64,000 nucleotides of DNA from Croceitalea rosinachiae (GTDB lineage Bacteria > Bacteroidota > Bacteroidia > Flavobacteriales > Flavobacteriaceae), in the NCBI RefSeq assembly GCF_031846445.1, contig NZ_JAVRHR010000001.1, forward strand, positions 1,550,001 through 1,614,000. The letters are read 5' to 3'. The notes under the pieces are model-generated. The model did no database searches. It was given only the letters and a program-made list of their open reading frames with translations, and was not told the DNA's origin. Shown here one piece after another: positions 26,227 to 35,998 of the stretch; within the stretch, counting starts at the first letter, position 1; each line of letters begins with the position of its first letter. The translations under genes and the position numbers were made by a program.

Positions 26227-27525
26227 TTAAAGTAGGCCACCCATCAGTTGCAAAAGATTGACTTCCGCAATCTTTGAATCAAATTTTGCACGTTCCATAT
26301 TATTCAATGCATTATATAAATTAATTTGTGCTTGTCTAAATTCAACGGCGGTAATTTGACCCAAACTATATTGTTTCTGACTTCGAGTAAAATTCAGACG
26401 ATTGGTTTCCAGATTTTTTTCTTCGGCTTTCATTTTATATCTGGTTAGAATATAATCCTCATAGGCATTGAGAACATCCGTTTTTAATTGGTATTGTACC
26501 TCGGCCAATTCAATTTGTCTATTTTGCTTAGTAATTTTACCTTTTTTTACCCTAGCGGAATTACTTCCATTAAAAATATTCCATGAAAGGTTTAACCCTA
26601 AATTTACCCCGTAAGACTCATTGCTTAAAGCAAAAGAAGTAGGTGGATTTTGACTTTCGTTCCATCGATAAGAGGCACTTCCACTAATTTTAGGCAAAAA
26701 TTGTGCTTTATTGATTTTGACATCAATTTCGCTAAGAAGAATATTATTTTTTGCTAATACTATCTGAATGTTATTCCTTTCTGACTCGTCCAACACTTCT
26801 TTTTTTTGCAATTCAGGCCCAAATAAAACCGTAGTATCAGCATTAAAATTGAGTTCAATTTTACGCCCTAGAACTAGATTTAAACTACGCTTTAAGTTTT
26901 TCAGATCTTTCAGTGCTTCCATATAACTTATGCTATCATTATTTAAATCGACCTGAGCATTAAGTTCGTCTAAATATGTTCCTTGACCATACTTTAGATT
27001 TCTCTGTGTTCTGTTTAAGCGATCCAGTGAATTTTCTATGTTGACTTTTAAATTTTCTACAACCTTTTGTTGAAAAGCTACGTTAAAAAAGTTTTCATAG
27101 ATGGTTAAAATGGTATTCTCCACTTGCTGACGTTCTTGAACCTTTTTCAAATCAAAGTTCGTATCATTATTATCTTGGGTAAACTTTCTGACCATTCCAT
27201 CAAAAATTATGTATTCAGTAGTTATTGAAGCATTGTACGATTCTGTAACAGCACCATCAATAGCTGTCGAACTACCATCGGTAAAAGTTACATTTTGATT
27301 CTCATCCGAATAACTTATACCTCCAGCGGCGCTCACAGTAGGTAAATATCCACTATTCAATATACCTTTATCTACTGCTGCTATTTTGGTGTTGTTGCCT
27401 GCAATTTGCAAATCGTGATTGTTTTTCACGGCTATAGCAATAGCCTCATCCATGGTCAATACCGTTTGTGCCATAGCCGTGGTCATCAACAACAAAAAAC
27501 TGGTCAATAAACTAAACTTCAACAT
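26227..27525 (-). CDS. TolC-family outer-membrane efflux protein, system B
   Basis: A 432-residue OEP-family channel with signal peptide ending MAQ. Motifs parallel those of the system A channel: AVKNNHDLQIAGNNTKIAAVDKGILNSGYLP, NLKYGQGTYLDELNAQVDLNNDS and KQYSLGQITAVEFRQAQINLYNA. The start overlaps the permease 3' end by 14 nt, and it is the last clear gene of a five-gene minus-strand operon. It is shorter than system A's channel by about 20 residues, with no obvious loss of function. Confidence 0.94.
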   Translation of the reverse strand: MLKFSLLTSFLLLMTTAMAQTVLTMDEAIAIAVKNNHDLQIAGNNTKIAAVDKGILNSGYLPTVSAAGGISYSDENQNVTFTDGSSTAIDGAVTESYNASITTEYIIFDGMVRKFTQDNNDTNFDLKKVQERQQVENTILTIYENFFNVAFQQKVVENLKVNIENSLDRLNRTQRNLKYGQGTYLDELNAQVDLNNDSISYMEALKDLKNLKRSLNLVLGRKIELNFNADTTVLFGPELQKKEVLDESERNNIQIVLAKNNILLSEIDVKINKAQFLPKISGSASYRWNESQNPPTSFALSNESYGVNLGLNLSWNIFNGSNSARVKKGKITKQNRQIELAEVQYQLKTDVLNAYEDYILTRYKMKAEEKNLETNRLNFTRSQKQYSLGQITAVEFRQAQINLYNALNNMERAKFDSKIAEVNLLQLMGGLL

Positions 27526-30500
27526 TTTCTACCTTAAGTTCTTTAATTGCTCGTTCAACTTCTTCTTGCGTGGGTTTTTTGCCGGTAGCCAATTGTTTCG
27601 CAATAACTTTTAAGCCGTTAACCGCCGATAGGAAAATTGGCAAAAGAAAAAGCGTAAGTATAGTGGCAACAGCAATTCCATAAGCAATGGAAATTGCCAT
27701 TGGAATTAAAAATTGGGCCTGAAGACTTCGCTCCAACATCAATGGTGCAAGACCAGCGATAGTGGTTATCGATGTAAGGAATATAGCTCTAAAACGTGCC
27801 CTTCCAGTCTCATATAATGCTTCATTAAATGGCAGCCCTTCTTTAAGAAATGTATTGAATTTGTTGGTAAAAACGAGTCCGTCATTCACTACGATGCCGA
27901 TTAGTCCAATAATCCCTAAATAGGATAGGATACTCATAGAAAATCCATGTAAGTAATGACCCCATGCTACACCAATTATAGAAAAAGGGATGAGGGCCAA
28001 CAGAATGAAAGGTTGGCTAAAGCTTCGAAATGTAAAGACAATGACCACATAAATTAAAAAAAGTACAGCTGGAAAAACCGCTGCCGCTGAATCAGCAATT
28101 TTATTGGCTTCTCTATTTTGTCCTTCTGCTGAAACCGCAACTCCAGGGTATGTTGATTCAATTTCAGAGGCAACCCTAGAACGCAAATCGGCCATGATTT
28201 CAGTTGAGCTGACCTTCGGATTTGCCACGTCAGCTTCAATTGTAACCTCTCGAATACCGTCTAAATGGTTAATAGCGGTTTCTCCGCGCCCAATGCTGTA
28301 AGTAGCTACTTGAGATAAAGGAACCCTACCTCCTTGAGTTTTTATTTCAATATTATTAATGTCACTTATTGCTGAACGATTTTCACGATTATAACGGACC
28401 CATATCTTAACTTCATCTTGGCCTCTTTGTATGCGTTGGACTTCATTTCCAAAAAAAGCATTCCGAACCTGGCCCATAAAACCCGAAAAGCTTAAGCCTA
28501 ACAATTGAGCATTTTCCTTGAGCTTAAGGTTGATTTCCTTAATTCCTTTCGGACTTGAATCTGTAATATCTTTAACATTCTTATTCTTTTTAAGTTCCTC
28601 AAAAACCATTTCTTTGGCCCTGTTAATTTTATCAATATCCTTGCCTTGTAGGGATATTGAAATGGGCGCACCACCAACGTTTGCTCCAGAGTTAAAAGAG
28701 AGTTTTTCCAAAATAGGCAAAGTGCCAACCGCTTTACGTATTTCATTTGTAATTTCTACCGACGAAATAGTTCTAGTTTCACTAGGGGAAAGATTTATCG
28801 TAATACTACTGCTCGAACCCGTAGGCCCAACCCTTTTAATCGTTCCTATAACATGAGAGCCACCAATCTCGTTATTTGGCAGTTTTTCGTTGATTTCCCA
28901 TACTTTATCTTCGACATAAGAAGCAATGGAATCTGTTATTCTCTCACTAGTTCCTTTAGCAGTATTTATGGTTGTTATTATTTGATCACTTGCATTAGTA
29001 GGGAAAAAGGTAAGTTTAATGATCCCTCCTGAAAGAGCACCAAGTGTTAACAAAAAAAGAAAAAGTAATATTGAAAAGGAAAGAAACTTGTTCTGTAGAC
29101 TCTTTTTATAAAGAGGACTATAGACTTTATCTCTTAGATAGTCCATGAACCGCTCTCCGTACCGATTGAACCTGCTCACTTTATAGATATCTTTCATATC
29201 CTTTGAGTGCGCCAAATGTGATGGTAGAATGAGCAAAGCTTCTATTAGAGAGACCGAAAGGGTCAGTGTGATGACCAAAGCGATGTCTTCGAAAAAATCT
29301 CCAATTTGACCGTCAAGAAAAAAGAAAACGGAAAATGCCAAAATGGTTGTAGCAATAGCGGAAAGAATAGGTTTTAAAACTTCCATAGTTCCTCTAACCG
29401 CTGCTTTTATGGGCGAATCACCTTTTTCACGTCGACTATAAATATTTTCAGCTATGACGATTCCATCATCAACAAGAATACCAATGACCAATATCATACC
29501 AAACATAGAAAGCATGTTTAGGGTAACTCCATAATTGGGTAAGAGGATGAACATTCCAAAAAATGATATGGGCAGTCCAAAAGCCACCCAAAAAGCTACT
29601 GTTGGTCTAAGAAAAAAAGATAGAATAATGAGAACCAAAAGCATTCCGACTAAAGCATTTTCCAAAAGCAATGAAATTCTGCCCTGTACTAAATCGGCAG
29701 TATTAAAGGTCTCTTTCAGTTGAATATTTTCATGGCTGGTATTGAAATTGAAAATATAATTTTTAACGGTCTCAACGCTGCTTATAAGGTCTTCAGAATT
29801 GGTGTTTTTCAAGTCTATTTGAACGGCCTGCTGCCCGTTATAAAATATTTTATCAGGATTCTCGTCGAAAGAATCCTTCAATATCGCAATATCTTTAAGA
29901 TAAACTTTGGAACCTTCAATTGTAGATTTAACAACAATATTCTTCAGTTCATTGGCCTCATAGCCCTTATTATTGGCACGGATCAAAAATTCTTCATCTT
30001 CTGTTTTGATCGAGCCACCTGATACGATAATATTTGCTTCGGCAACAGACTGGGCCACTTCTTCAAAAGACAGATTATAACTTCGCATTTTCTCTTCCGA
30101 AATTGCCACTTCGATTTCTTCATCTGGAAAACCACTTAGCTCAATTTGGGAAATACCCTCTATACGAAGTAAATCATCTTCTATTTCTTGAGCATATTGC
30201 TTCAAAATGCGAAGCGGAATTTCCTTACCTGTTATTATGAATGATATGGCCGGTCTTGTAGGTAAGACCGATTCGATAACAGGGGGTTCGATGGTATTGG
30301 GAAATGATGGAATGCGGTCAACTGCGTTTTTAACTTCATCCAAGATGATATTGATATCAAAATCAGATAAAGTTTCTATGATGATGGATGCATTGTTCTC
30401 TTGTGAAATTGAACTTACACGATCTATTCCCGAAATACCTTTTAGATTTCGTTCTATTTTCTCAACGATGCCTTCTTCAACTTCTTCAGGAGACGCCCCT

Positions 30501-30658
30501 GGATATGTTATGCTTATTTGAATGGTTTTGGCATCGGCCAAAGGGAAAAACGAGGAATTCATTTTTTGATACCCTAAAAAGCCGAAAATCAAGAACCCGA
30601 CGATAAATATGTTTACTGCTACAGGATACTTTATAAAATGGCTAATAAAACCTTTCAT
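27512..30658 (-). CDS. RND efflux permease (HAE-1/AcrB-like), system B
   Basis: A 1048-residue paralogue of the system A permease, sharing FFPLADAKTIQISITYPGASPEEVEEGIVEKIE, the helix 4 relay motif ILVDDGIVIAENIY and the helix 10 motif IVVNDGLVFTNKFN (again without the AcrB-type Lys). The C-terminal tail PTQEEVERAIKELKVENVEV resembles that of system A but is shorter. It lies 10 nt after the adaptor. The twelve-helix topology with two periplasmic porter domains is intact. Confidence 0.95.
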   Translation of the reverse strand: MKGFISHFIKYPVAVNIFIVGFLIFGFLGYQKMNSSFFPLADAKTIQISITYPGASPEEVEEGIVEKIERNLKGISGIDRVSSISQENNASIIIETLSDFDINIILDEVKNAVDRIPSFPNTIEPPVIESVLPTRPAISFIITGKEIPLRILKQYAQEIEDDLLRIEGISQIELSGFPDEEIEVAISEEKMRSYNLSFEEVAQSVAEANIIVSGGSIKTEDEEFLIRANNKGYEANELKNIVVKSTIEGSKVYLKDIAILKDSFDENPDKIFYNGQQAVQIDLKNTNSEDLISSVETVKNYIFNFNTSHENIQLKETFNTADLVQGRISLLLENALVGMLLVLIILSFFLRPTVAFWVAFGLPISFFGMFILLPNYGVTLNMLSMFGMILVIGILVDDGIVIAENIYSRREKGDSPIKAAVRGTMEVLKPILSAIATTILAFSVFFFLDGQIGDFFEDIALVITLTLSVSLIEALLILPSHLAHSKDMKDIYKVSRFNRYGERFMDYLRDKVYSPLYKKSLQNKFLSFSILLFLFLLTLGALSGGIIKLTFFPTNASDQIITTINTAKGTSERITDSIASYVEDKVWEINEKLPNNEIGGSHVIGTIKRVGPTGSSSSITINLSPSETRTISSVEITNEIRKAVGTLPILEKLSFNSGANVGGAPISISLQGKDIDKINRAKEMVFEELKKNKNVKDITDSSPKGIKEINLKLKENAQLLGLSFSGFMGQVRNAFFGNEVQRIQRGQDEVKIWVRYNRENRSAISDINNIEIKTQGGRVPLSQVATYSIGRGETAINHLDGIREVTIEADVANPKVSSTEIMADLRSRVASEIESTYPGVAVSAEGQNREANKIADSAAAVFPAVLFLIYVVIVFTFRSFSQPFILLALIPFSIIGVAWGHYLHGFSMSILSYLGIIGLIGIVVNDGLVFTNKFNTFLKEGLPFNEALYETGRARFRAIFLTSITTIAGLAPLMLERSLQAQFLIPMAISIAYGIAVATILTLFLLPIFLSAVNGLKVIAKQLATGKKPTQEEVERAIKELKVENVEV

Positions 30659-30668
30659 TCAAAATGTA

Positions 30669-31769
30669 TTAATAATTTACCTTCATACCAGGATAGGCCA
30701 TTGCCAAAACCTCATCCAATAAAATCATATTGGATTCCAAACCTTCTACAATGACACTGTCTCGCTCGTAGTTAATGGGTACGATCTTTTGTAGGGTCAA
30801 AACACTATCTTTTACGATATAGATATGATTGTTTTCTAGCATTAAATTTCCTTTGATTTTAACTAGGTCTTTTATGGTCATACCTTCTATTTTAGCTTTT
30901 AAGAATTGACCATCCTTGAGGTCTTTATGATTGACCTCGACTACAGCTATCACTGTCTGGGTTTCTTGATTGATTTTATCGTTAATACGACTAATTTGTC
31001 CAATCAATTTTTGACTTTCGTTCAGGGTAGTTAATGCAACTGGTTTACCTTCTTTAATATACTCGTTGGCCGTTGCCGGAATTGCCAATCTCAATTCAAA
31101 AGCAGTAGTATTTATAAATTCGCCCAGTTTTTGTCCGCTACGTACCAAGGTGCCGGGATTTACATTTGATTCTGTGACACTCCCTGTGAATGGAGCTCTA
31201 ATTACATATTTGGATACACGCTCCTGTTGGTTTTTCACATTGTAATAGGTTTGGAAAATACCTTTGCCCATTAAAAAAAGTTTCTCTTTGTCAGAGGTGG
31301 TTTTAGGCAAAGCCTGTAATGAGACTTCCATATCAAAAGACTTTAGGTAGCTTTCCCATTTTTTTGAAGCTTCAGGGAATTCAATCTCCATATCGGGAAG
31401 CATAGCGGCGATTTGGCTAATCAAACTGCTTTTGTTTGATTGAAACTGCGCCATATATTCGCGGTTGTCTATTCGAAGCAATTCTTTCCCCTTTAAAAAC
31501 CTATTACCTTCTTTGAAAGGTGTTCTACTAGGAAGCATAACCCCTTGAACCTCGCTATAAATCTCAACTTTGTTTTTGGCCTCTAAAGTTCCCGTTACCT
31601 CTAAAATATAGGCGATGGGGTTAGGTTCTGCCAAGGTTGTGGAAACCATGGGTCGATCCGGCGTATTTTCAATCACTTTTTTTTCTTCATTGTTTGATAT
31701 AAGAACAAAAATGAAAACCCCCAAGGCGATAACAATTGCTCCTAAAAAAGTTTTAAGTGTATTCTTCAT
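30669..31769 (-). CDS. RND efflux periplasmic adaptor (HlyD/MFP family), system B
   Basis: A 366-residue membrane-fusion protein with an N-terminal anchor (about residues 7-26). Lipoyl-like half-motifs TGTLEAKNKVEIYSEVQGVM and IRAPFTGSVTESNVNPGTLVRSGQKLGEFI flank a helical hairpin (MLPDMEIEFPEASKKWESYL). The hairpin is closely similar to MPDLQLDYPEDFSKWQSYL in the system A adaptor. It starts 4 nt after the Spy-like gene, so the two are co-expressed. Confidence 0.93.
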   Translation of the reverse strand: MKNTLKTFLGAIVIALGVFIFVLISNNEEKKVIENTPDRPMVSTTLAEPNPIAYILEVTGTLEAKNKVEIYSEVQGVMLPSRTPFKEGNRFLKGKELLRIDNREYMAQFQSNKSSLISQIAAMLPDMEIEFPEASKKWESYLKSFDMEVSLQALPKTTSDKEKLFLMGKGIFQTYYNVKNQQERVSKYVIRAPFTGSVTESNVNPGTLVRSGQKLGEFINTTAFELRLAIPATANEYIKEGKPVALTTLNESQKLIGQISRINDKINQETQTVIAVVEVNHKDLKDGQFLKAKIEGMTIKDLVKIKGNLMLENNHIYIVKDSVLTLQKIVPINYERDSVIVEGLESNMILLDEVLAMAYPGMKVNY

Positions 31770-31773
31770 TGGC

Positions 31774-32130
31774 TTATTCCATCATTTTCTTGCGCATATG
31801 TTTGCGTATCTCAGGTTCAATTTCATCTTCGAAAACCTCCATTTGTTCTTTGTTCAAGATGATTTCCAGTTCGGCATTTCTCTCTTTTTTAATTTTTTTA
31901 ATATCTCCAATTTTACCGAACATAGATCCTTCTCTATTCATCAATGCTGCTTGCTTCTTTGAAAATTTTAGGTTATGCTCTGTAATCTTTTTTTTTTGTT
32001 CCTGATTTAGATCAAGTCGCTCTACCATCAAATTGGTTTGATAATCTGCGATTTCCTTTGCGTTTATTTTTTGCCCCGAAATCAATTGAGCGGACAAAAT
32101 GGCAATTGCCACGACTAACCTAGTTTTCAT
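31774..32130 (-). CDS. Spy/CpxP-like periplasmic protein
   Basis: A 118-residue exported protein with signal peptide ending ISGQ. The mature part is helical and charged, with two LTxxQ-type segments (LDLNQEQKKKITEHNLKF and ILNKEQMEVFEDEI) as in Spy/CpxP periplasmic stress chaperones. It overlaps the DUF6268 gene by 11 nt and precedes the adaptor by 4 nt. Its place in an efflux operon suggests envelope-stress or metal sensing or chaperoning, which is inference. Confidence 0.75.
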   Translation of the reverse strand: MKTRLVVAIAILSAQLISGQKINAKEIADYQTNLMVERLDLNQEQKKKITEHNLKFSKKQAALMNREGSMFGKIGDIKKIKKERNAELEIILNKEQMEVFEDEIEPEIRKHMRKKMME

Positions 32131-33055
32131 TCTTTTTCTTTAAATACATATTATTTGCTCTTTTGATTACCAATCGTAACCCCGTATTGAAATAGGTGCC
32201 ACTGCCAGGGTTTAAATCAATAATTTCATTGTTGTCATTATCTAATATTTTCAATACGGAATTGAGTATAAATCCTCCTTCAGCAAAAAAGGCTAAATAC
32301 TTTGTGAACTTGAATTGATATGAAATACGGGTGTTGATTCCGTTAAACTGAATCTTTGTATTGCTTAAAAGACGATTGCCTTCGACACGTTCTTCATTAG
32401 AATTATTACCAAAAATTCCGTGAGGAGAAACTAAAAAAGAGAGTCGATGCTTTTCATTAATTTGATAATTAACCCCGGTCACCGGTAAGCCCAAAGAATA
32501 ACCCCAGTGTTCATTAAGCTTTTGATTAAAAGATATTGCAGGAAGCAGCGTTGGCTCTCCAAATTGTGTGCCATACAAAGCTCCAATCAACAAAGCTGAG
32601 TTTCTTTCATTGTTCCCCCACCTTTTTAAAGCCCCAATAATGGCATTAAACACAAAATCTTCTGAAGACAATCCATCGCCAAAGTTGGACATCAATGAAG
32701 TGCCTGCCGAAAGAATAAAATTCAAAGAATCTTTTAAAGGAACCATGTAAGAAACATTGCTTCTGATTACCTGTATGTTCTCAAAAGAAGATAAATCAAT
32801 GAGGTTGGTAGATTCACTAAAAACAAAATCATGATTCTGATAACCCAGGGATAAGCCTATCAACCCTTTTTTTAATGGAATTCCGAAGTTTAAGTTTGCT
32901 CCATAACTAGTGACTTCGGTTCCGCCCAAATTGGGTATAGATGAAAAGTTGATGCCTACAGGATTTAATTCTTCCCTATTTCCCAGCATTAACATAGCTT
33001 GACCAAAAGACTGAAAACCTATCAAAAGAGTAATATATATAATACCTTTTTTCAA
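32120..33055 (-). CDS. DUF6268-like outer-membrane beta-barrel protein
   Basis: A 311-residue exported protein (signal peptide MKKGIIYITLLIGFQSFGQA) made of alternating beta strands, ending in a Lys-rich tail. It shares many blocks with the protein at 35999-36883: LIGLSLGYQNHDF versus LIGLSLSYSNHQF, FGEPTLLPAISFNQKL versus LGEPQFFPIISFNKEI, and GYSLGLPVTG versus SYSLGFPKSG. It looks like a small outer-membrane barrel. It is the first gene of the system B efflux operon; TACTTTTA at 33066-33073 (minus strand) is a near-consensus -7 element. Confidence 0.7.
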   Translation of the reverse strand: MKKGIIYITLLIGFQSFGQAMLMLGNREELNPVGINFSSIPNLGGTEVTSYGANLNFGIPLKKGLIGLSLGYQNHDFVFSESTNLIDLSSFENIQVIRSNVSYMVPLKDSLNFILSAGTSLMSNFGDGLSSEDFVFNAIIGALKRWGNNERNSALLIGALYGTQFGEPTLLPAISFNQKLNEHWGYSLGLPVTGVNYQINEKHRLSFLVSPHGIFGNNSNEERVEGNRLLSNTKIQFNGINTRISYQFKFTKYLAFFAEGGFILNSVLKILDNDNNEIIDLNPGSGTYFNTGLRLVIKRANNMYLKKKNEN

Positions 33056-33197
33056 CTTTTTTTTCTAAAAGTAATTCTGCTCATAATGACCATGAAAAGT
33101 TTTAGACTGATTACTTAAAACTCTATACTTATGTTACTTTTTTTAATATCAATGAAGAAATTGGGATTCGTAGACAAAATCAGGTGATTGGTATAAC

Positions 33198-34445
33198 TTA
33201 ATTTATCTTTCTTTTAACAAACCAAATGTCTTTAAGGCTGAAGTTGATGTTTATGGTATTAAAGCTTTCTTCAACCAATAATCCTCCAATAGAACCGCGA
33301 TTACCTCTTGCAAATGAAATGTTGATGTTAGAACCTCTCCCTGGACCAATAGGGATACCTATTCCAGCTGTAAACTGATAAGACTCAATGTTCGTGTCTC
33401 TTATCTCTAGATAACCAGTGTCATAATTAAATCCAGCTCTAAAACGTAACCGATGCCAGGGTTTAATTCCCCTGTCATCGATATAATATTCAGCCCCGGC
33501 CGCAAAAATGTATTGATCAATATACTTTCCAATATTATCGGTCTGATTTGTTGAACCCCATAATTTGATGCCGTAGTCAATATTTAAACTCAAGTTTTCT
33601 TTAGCCTTGAAGAATATACCTTGGTTAAGTTCAATAGGCAGTTTAAAATTAGAAAGCGGTATATCTTTTTCATTATCAACTAAACCCGGTAGGGTGTTTT
33701 CTAAGGTTCTTTGTACGGTTCTATCTTGTTTCCCTGATAAGAAAGTAGGAAAGTTTATTGCAAAGCCGAATGTAAGTTTATTATAAAAGTCATATTGAAC
33801 TCCAAAACCCAAACGGGTTCCCGTGTATCTGTTGTCCTCTAATACTGTCAAGCCACTACTCCCAGTATTTATCTGTTCACGTTCTTCTATTGAGCCAAAA
33901 AGATAGGACAGACTACCACCTATACTTATGTTTTTTAAGATACGATGACCGTAAACTAGTTTTAAATCATTTAATGAACCCGAACCAAAAATATTACTAA
34001 CAAAAGTATCAGTAGCCCCTTCGATATTACTTTCTACCCCAAGCAATGAGTAACCTACATCTGTGAAAGGTATTATAGCAATACCAAACCCTGATTTTGG
34101 TGTAATACTTCCTGCAAGGGCCAAATTTGATATACTACCCGCAAATCTCCGTTCGTCAGCACTTCTATTAGCAATATTGCTTATCTCGGCGGAAACCCCT
34201 ACATCATACAAAAATGTATTGGTTCCAAAATTTGCATAAGATGCAGGATTTAAGTTATTGATAAAATTATTTCCGCTAAGCGCATAACCACCTCCACCCA
34301 GAGAACTGTTTTTTCCTATGCTTGCATTGCTTTCTATGCCCAAACCAAAAAGGGAGTATGGAGAACCGGTGGTGCCATTTCCTTGAGCTAATGTTATACC
34401 AGGAATAAGTAGTATTAAAGCTAATTTTAGCGTTTTACTCTTCAT
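33198..34445 (-). CDS. Outer-membrane beta-barrel protein (FadL/OmpP1-like)
   Basis: A 415-residue exported protein starting MKSKTLKLALILLIPGITLA. The mature protein has a Gly-rich N-terminal segment (SPYSLFGLGIESNASIGKNSSLGGGGYALSGNNFINNLNPASYA) typical of FadL/PorV-like barrels, followed by about fourteen strand pairs. It ends in an aromatic-terminated strand (FNTININFSLKDIWF) and a short basic tail. A further ATG lies 9 nt upstream inside the preceding gene. The MKS start gives the better signal peptide and an 11-nt overlap with the DUF4270 gene. A transport or surface role is likely; the substrate is unknown. Confidence 0.72.
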   Translation of the reverse strand: MKSKTLKLALILLIPGITLAQGNGTTGSPYSLFGLGIESNASIGKNSSLGGGGYALSGNNFINNLNPASYANFGTNTFLYDVGVSAEISNIANRSADERRFAGSISNLALAGSITPKSGFGIAIIPFTDVGYSLLGVESNIEGATDTFVSNIFGSGSLNDLKLVYGHRILKNISIGGSLSYLFGSIEEREQINTGSSGLTVLEDNRYTGTRLGFGVQYDFYNKLTFGFAINFPTFLSGKQDRTVQRTLENTLPGLVDNEKDIPLSNFKLPIELNQGIFFKAKENLSLNIDYGIKLWGSTNQTDNIGKYIDQYIFAAGAEYYIDDRGIKPWHRLRFRAGFNYDTGYLEIRDTNIESYQFTAGIGIPIGPGRGSNINISFARGNRGSIGGLLVEESFNTININFSLKDIWFVKRKIN

Positions 34446-35778
34446 ATATTGCATAGGTAAGCGTTAGCGTTGCTTCAAAATCCATATTCTCTTCTCCTTG
34501 CAGTATAACTCGGTCTACAGAATTATTGTATTGTTGGGTGAACAGTAATAGTGCATCTTTAACAATAGTAGTTTCATTCAATTTTGTATCAATGTAAGTG
34601 CCAACTGAGATTTCATATAATACTTCACTGAACTCCTCTTGTTGACCTATAAGTTGTTCCTCTGCGTTTCCATCATCATTTAGTAATCCTGTTAGAATTG
34701 TTTCATTATTGTTGTCAACAAGACCAACATTCAAATTACCACGAATTGGAAAAGAATCATTATATGAATCAGTAGGTGGCTTTAGTTGTAATTCAGCGCT
34801 TAATATGGTGCCTGTACCCTCAATTTCAAATAGTCTTCTAATCGTCGGAAACTCTACACGTAAGGCATAACCCGTCCCAGACTGAATGTATCCTAAATCG
34901 CCTGAGGCTATAGACGGCAAAAGATCTTCTTGTTTTGTTAAAGCGGTTAAACTACTTTCTTCTGATAATGTATTGGAAATATGATTAAATCCCGTTACTC
35001 CTCTTGTTGATGGCTGTATAATGAGATCGTAAAAATCTTCTTCATCCTCGAATTCTTGAGGAGTGGTATAGAAGAAACGTAAATACGAAGATGCTTCGAT
35101 GGTGAAAGCACCTTCTTCTTGAGTTCTCGAAAAACCAATTATTGATGTGTTATCATTAGCATCAGGCTGTAAGGTAAAACCATAAAAAAATTCTCTTAAA
35201 TCATCATCATTGTTAATTTCATTTTCTCTAATTCCCTCAAAAATTGGACGACCGAATTCTATCGGTATTGAAATATGCAGAGAATCCTCATCAAAGGGTT
35301 CTGGTCTATAATTTATTGAAGCTAATGGTTCTGGATCAAAATTTAATCTGCTTGTATTATAAAAGAAATCTTCATCAGGATTTACCCTATCCTCTAATTG
35401 ATGTACACCTATTTTTGAAATTAGCGTGGTATCTCCGTAAAAATAGTTATCATAACCAAGTATCAAGGCCACACTATCCAATTCAGCATCATTCGGCAAT
35501 TCATAGTCTCTTGGAGTCAGTTCAAAATAACTTTCAGTTCGAACTTTACCAGTAAATTGATCATTGTATTGACCAACAAGCAATCTTTCAGTACTTGATG
35601 AATTAATACTATCAAACCTAAAAGTGGAGAGTTTAACTGTAAAAGTATCAAGTACTAGAACACGTACTTCTGAATTGACAAATTCTTGTCCTACTTCAAG
35701 AGTTGGTATGTTTTCTATATCAAATGAACATGCAACAATAAACAGTCCAACACTAAAAACGATTAATAATTTCTTCAT
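34435..35778 (-). CDS. DUF4270 family lipoprotein
   Basis: A 447-residue lipoprotein (lipobox IVAC at Cys17, then SFDIENIP). Early motifs LDTFTVKLSTFRFDS, RLLVGQYNDQFTGKVRTESYFELTP and DAELDSVALILGYDNYFYGD, and the C-terminal IRGNLNVGLVD region, fit DUF4270. This is a Bacteroidota family of large surface or periplasmic lipoproteins of unknown function. It overlaps the downstream barrel gene, so the two probably form a lipoprotein and barrel pair. A weak -7 box (TTTCTTTG) is visible on the minus strand near 35797-35804. Confidence 0.8.
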   Translation of the reverse strand: MKKLLIVFSVGLFIVACSFDIENIPTLEVGQEFVNSEVRVLVLDTFTVKLSTFRFDSINSSSTERLLVGQYNDQFTGKVRTESYFELTPRDYELPNDAELDSVALILGYDNYFYGDTTLISKIGVHQLEDRVNPDEDFFYNTSRLNFDPEPLASINYRPEPFDEDSLHISIPIEFGRPIFEGIRENEINNDDDLREFFYGFTLQPDANDNTSIIGFSRTQEEGAFTIEASSYLRFFYTTPQEFEDEEDFYDLIIQPSTRGVTGFNHISNTLSEESSLTALTKQEDLLPSIASGDLGYIQSGTGYALRVEFPTIRRLFEIEGTGTILSAELQLKPPTDSYNDSFPIRGNLNVGLVDNNNETILTGLLNDDGNAEEQLIGQQEEFSEVLYEISVGTYIDTKLNETTIVKDALLLFTQQYNNSVDRVILQGEENMDFEATLTLTYAIYEE

Positions 35779-35977
35779 GTTACGGCTATAATAGTTGCAA
35801 AGAAAACCGCATGCTTTTTTGTGATGAAGTATTATATACTAAATAAGATTAAATCTCTGTCTATAAAGAAAATGTGTCTATGAACTTTGTGTTTCACCTT
35901 TATCGACAAAAAAAATGAGTTTGTATATAAAACATCATTCTCGGTATATCTTTTTTCAAACAACTTAATTCCTTAGA

Positions 35978-35985
35978 TAGTTTTG
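35978..35985 (+). promoter_or_regulatory. -7 element of the DUF6268/kelch/LytTR unit
   Basis: TAGTTTTG matches TAnnTTTG and ends 13 nt before the TTG start of the DUF6268 gene, so the leader would be about 10 nt. Confidence 0.4.
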
Positions 35986-35998
35986 AAAAAAAAATAGA

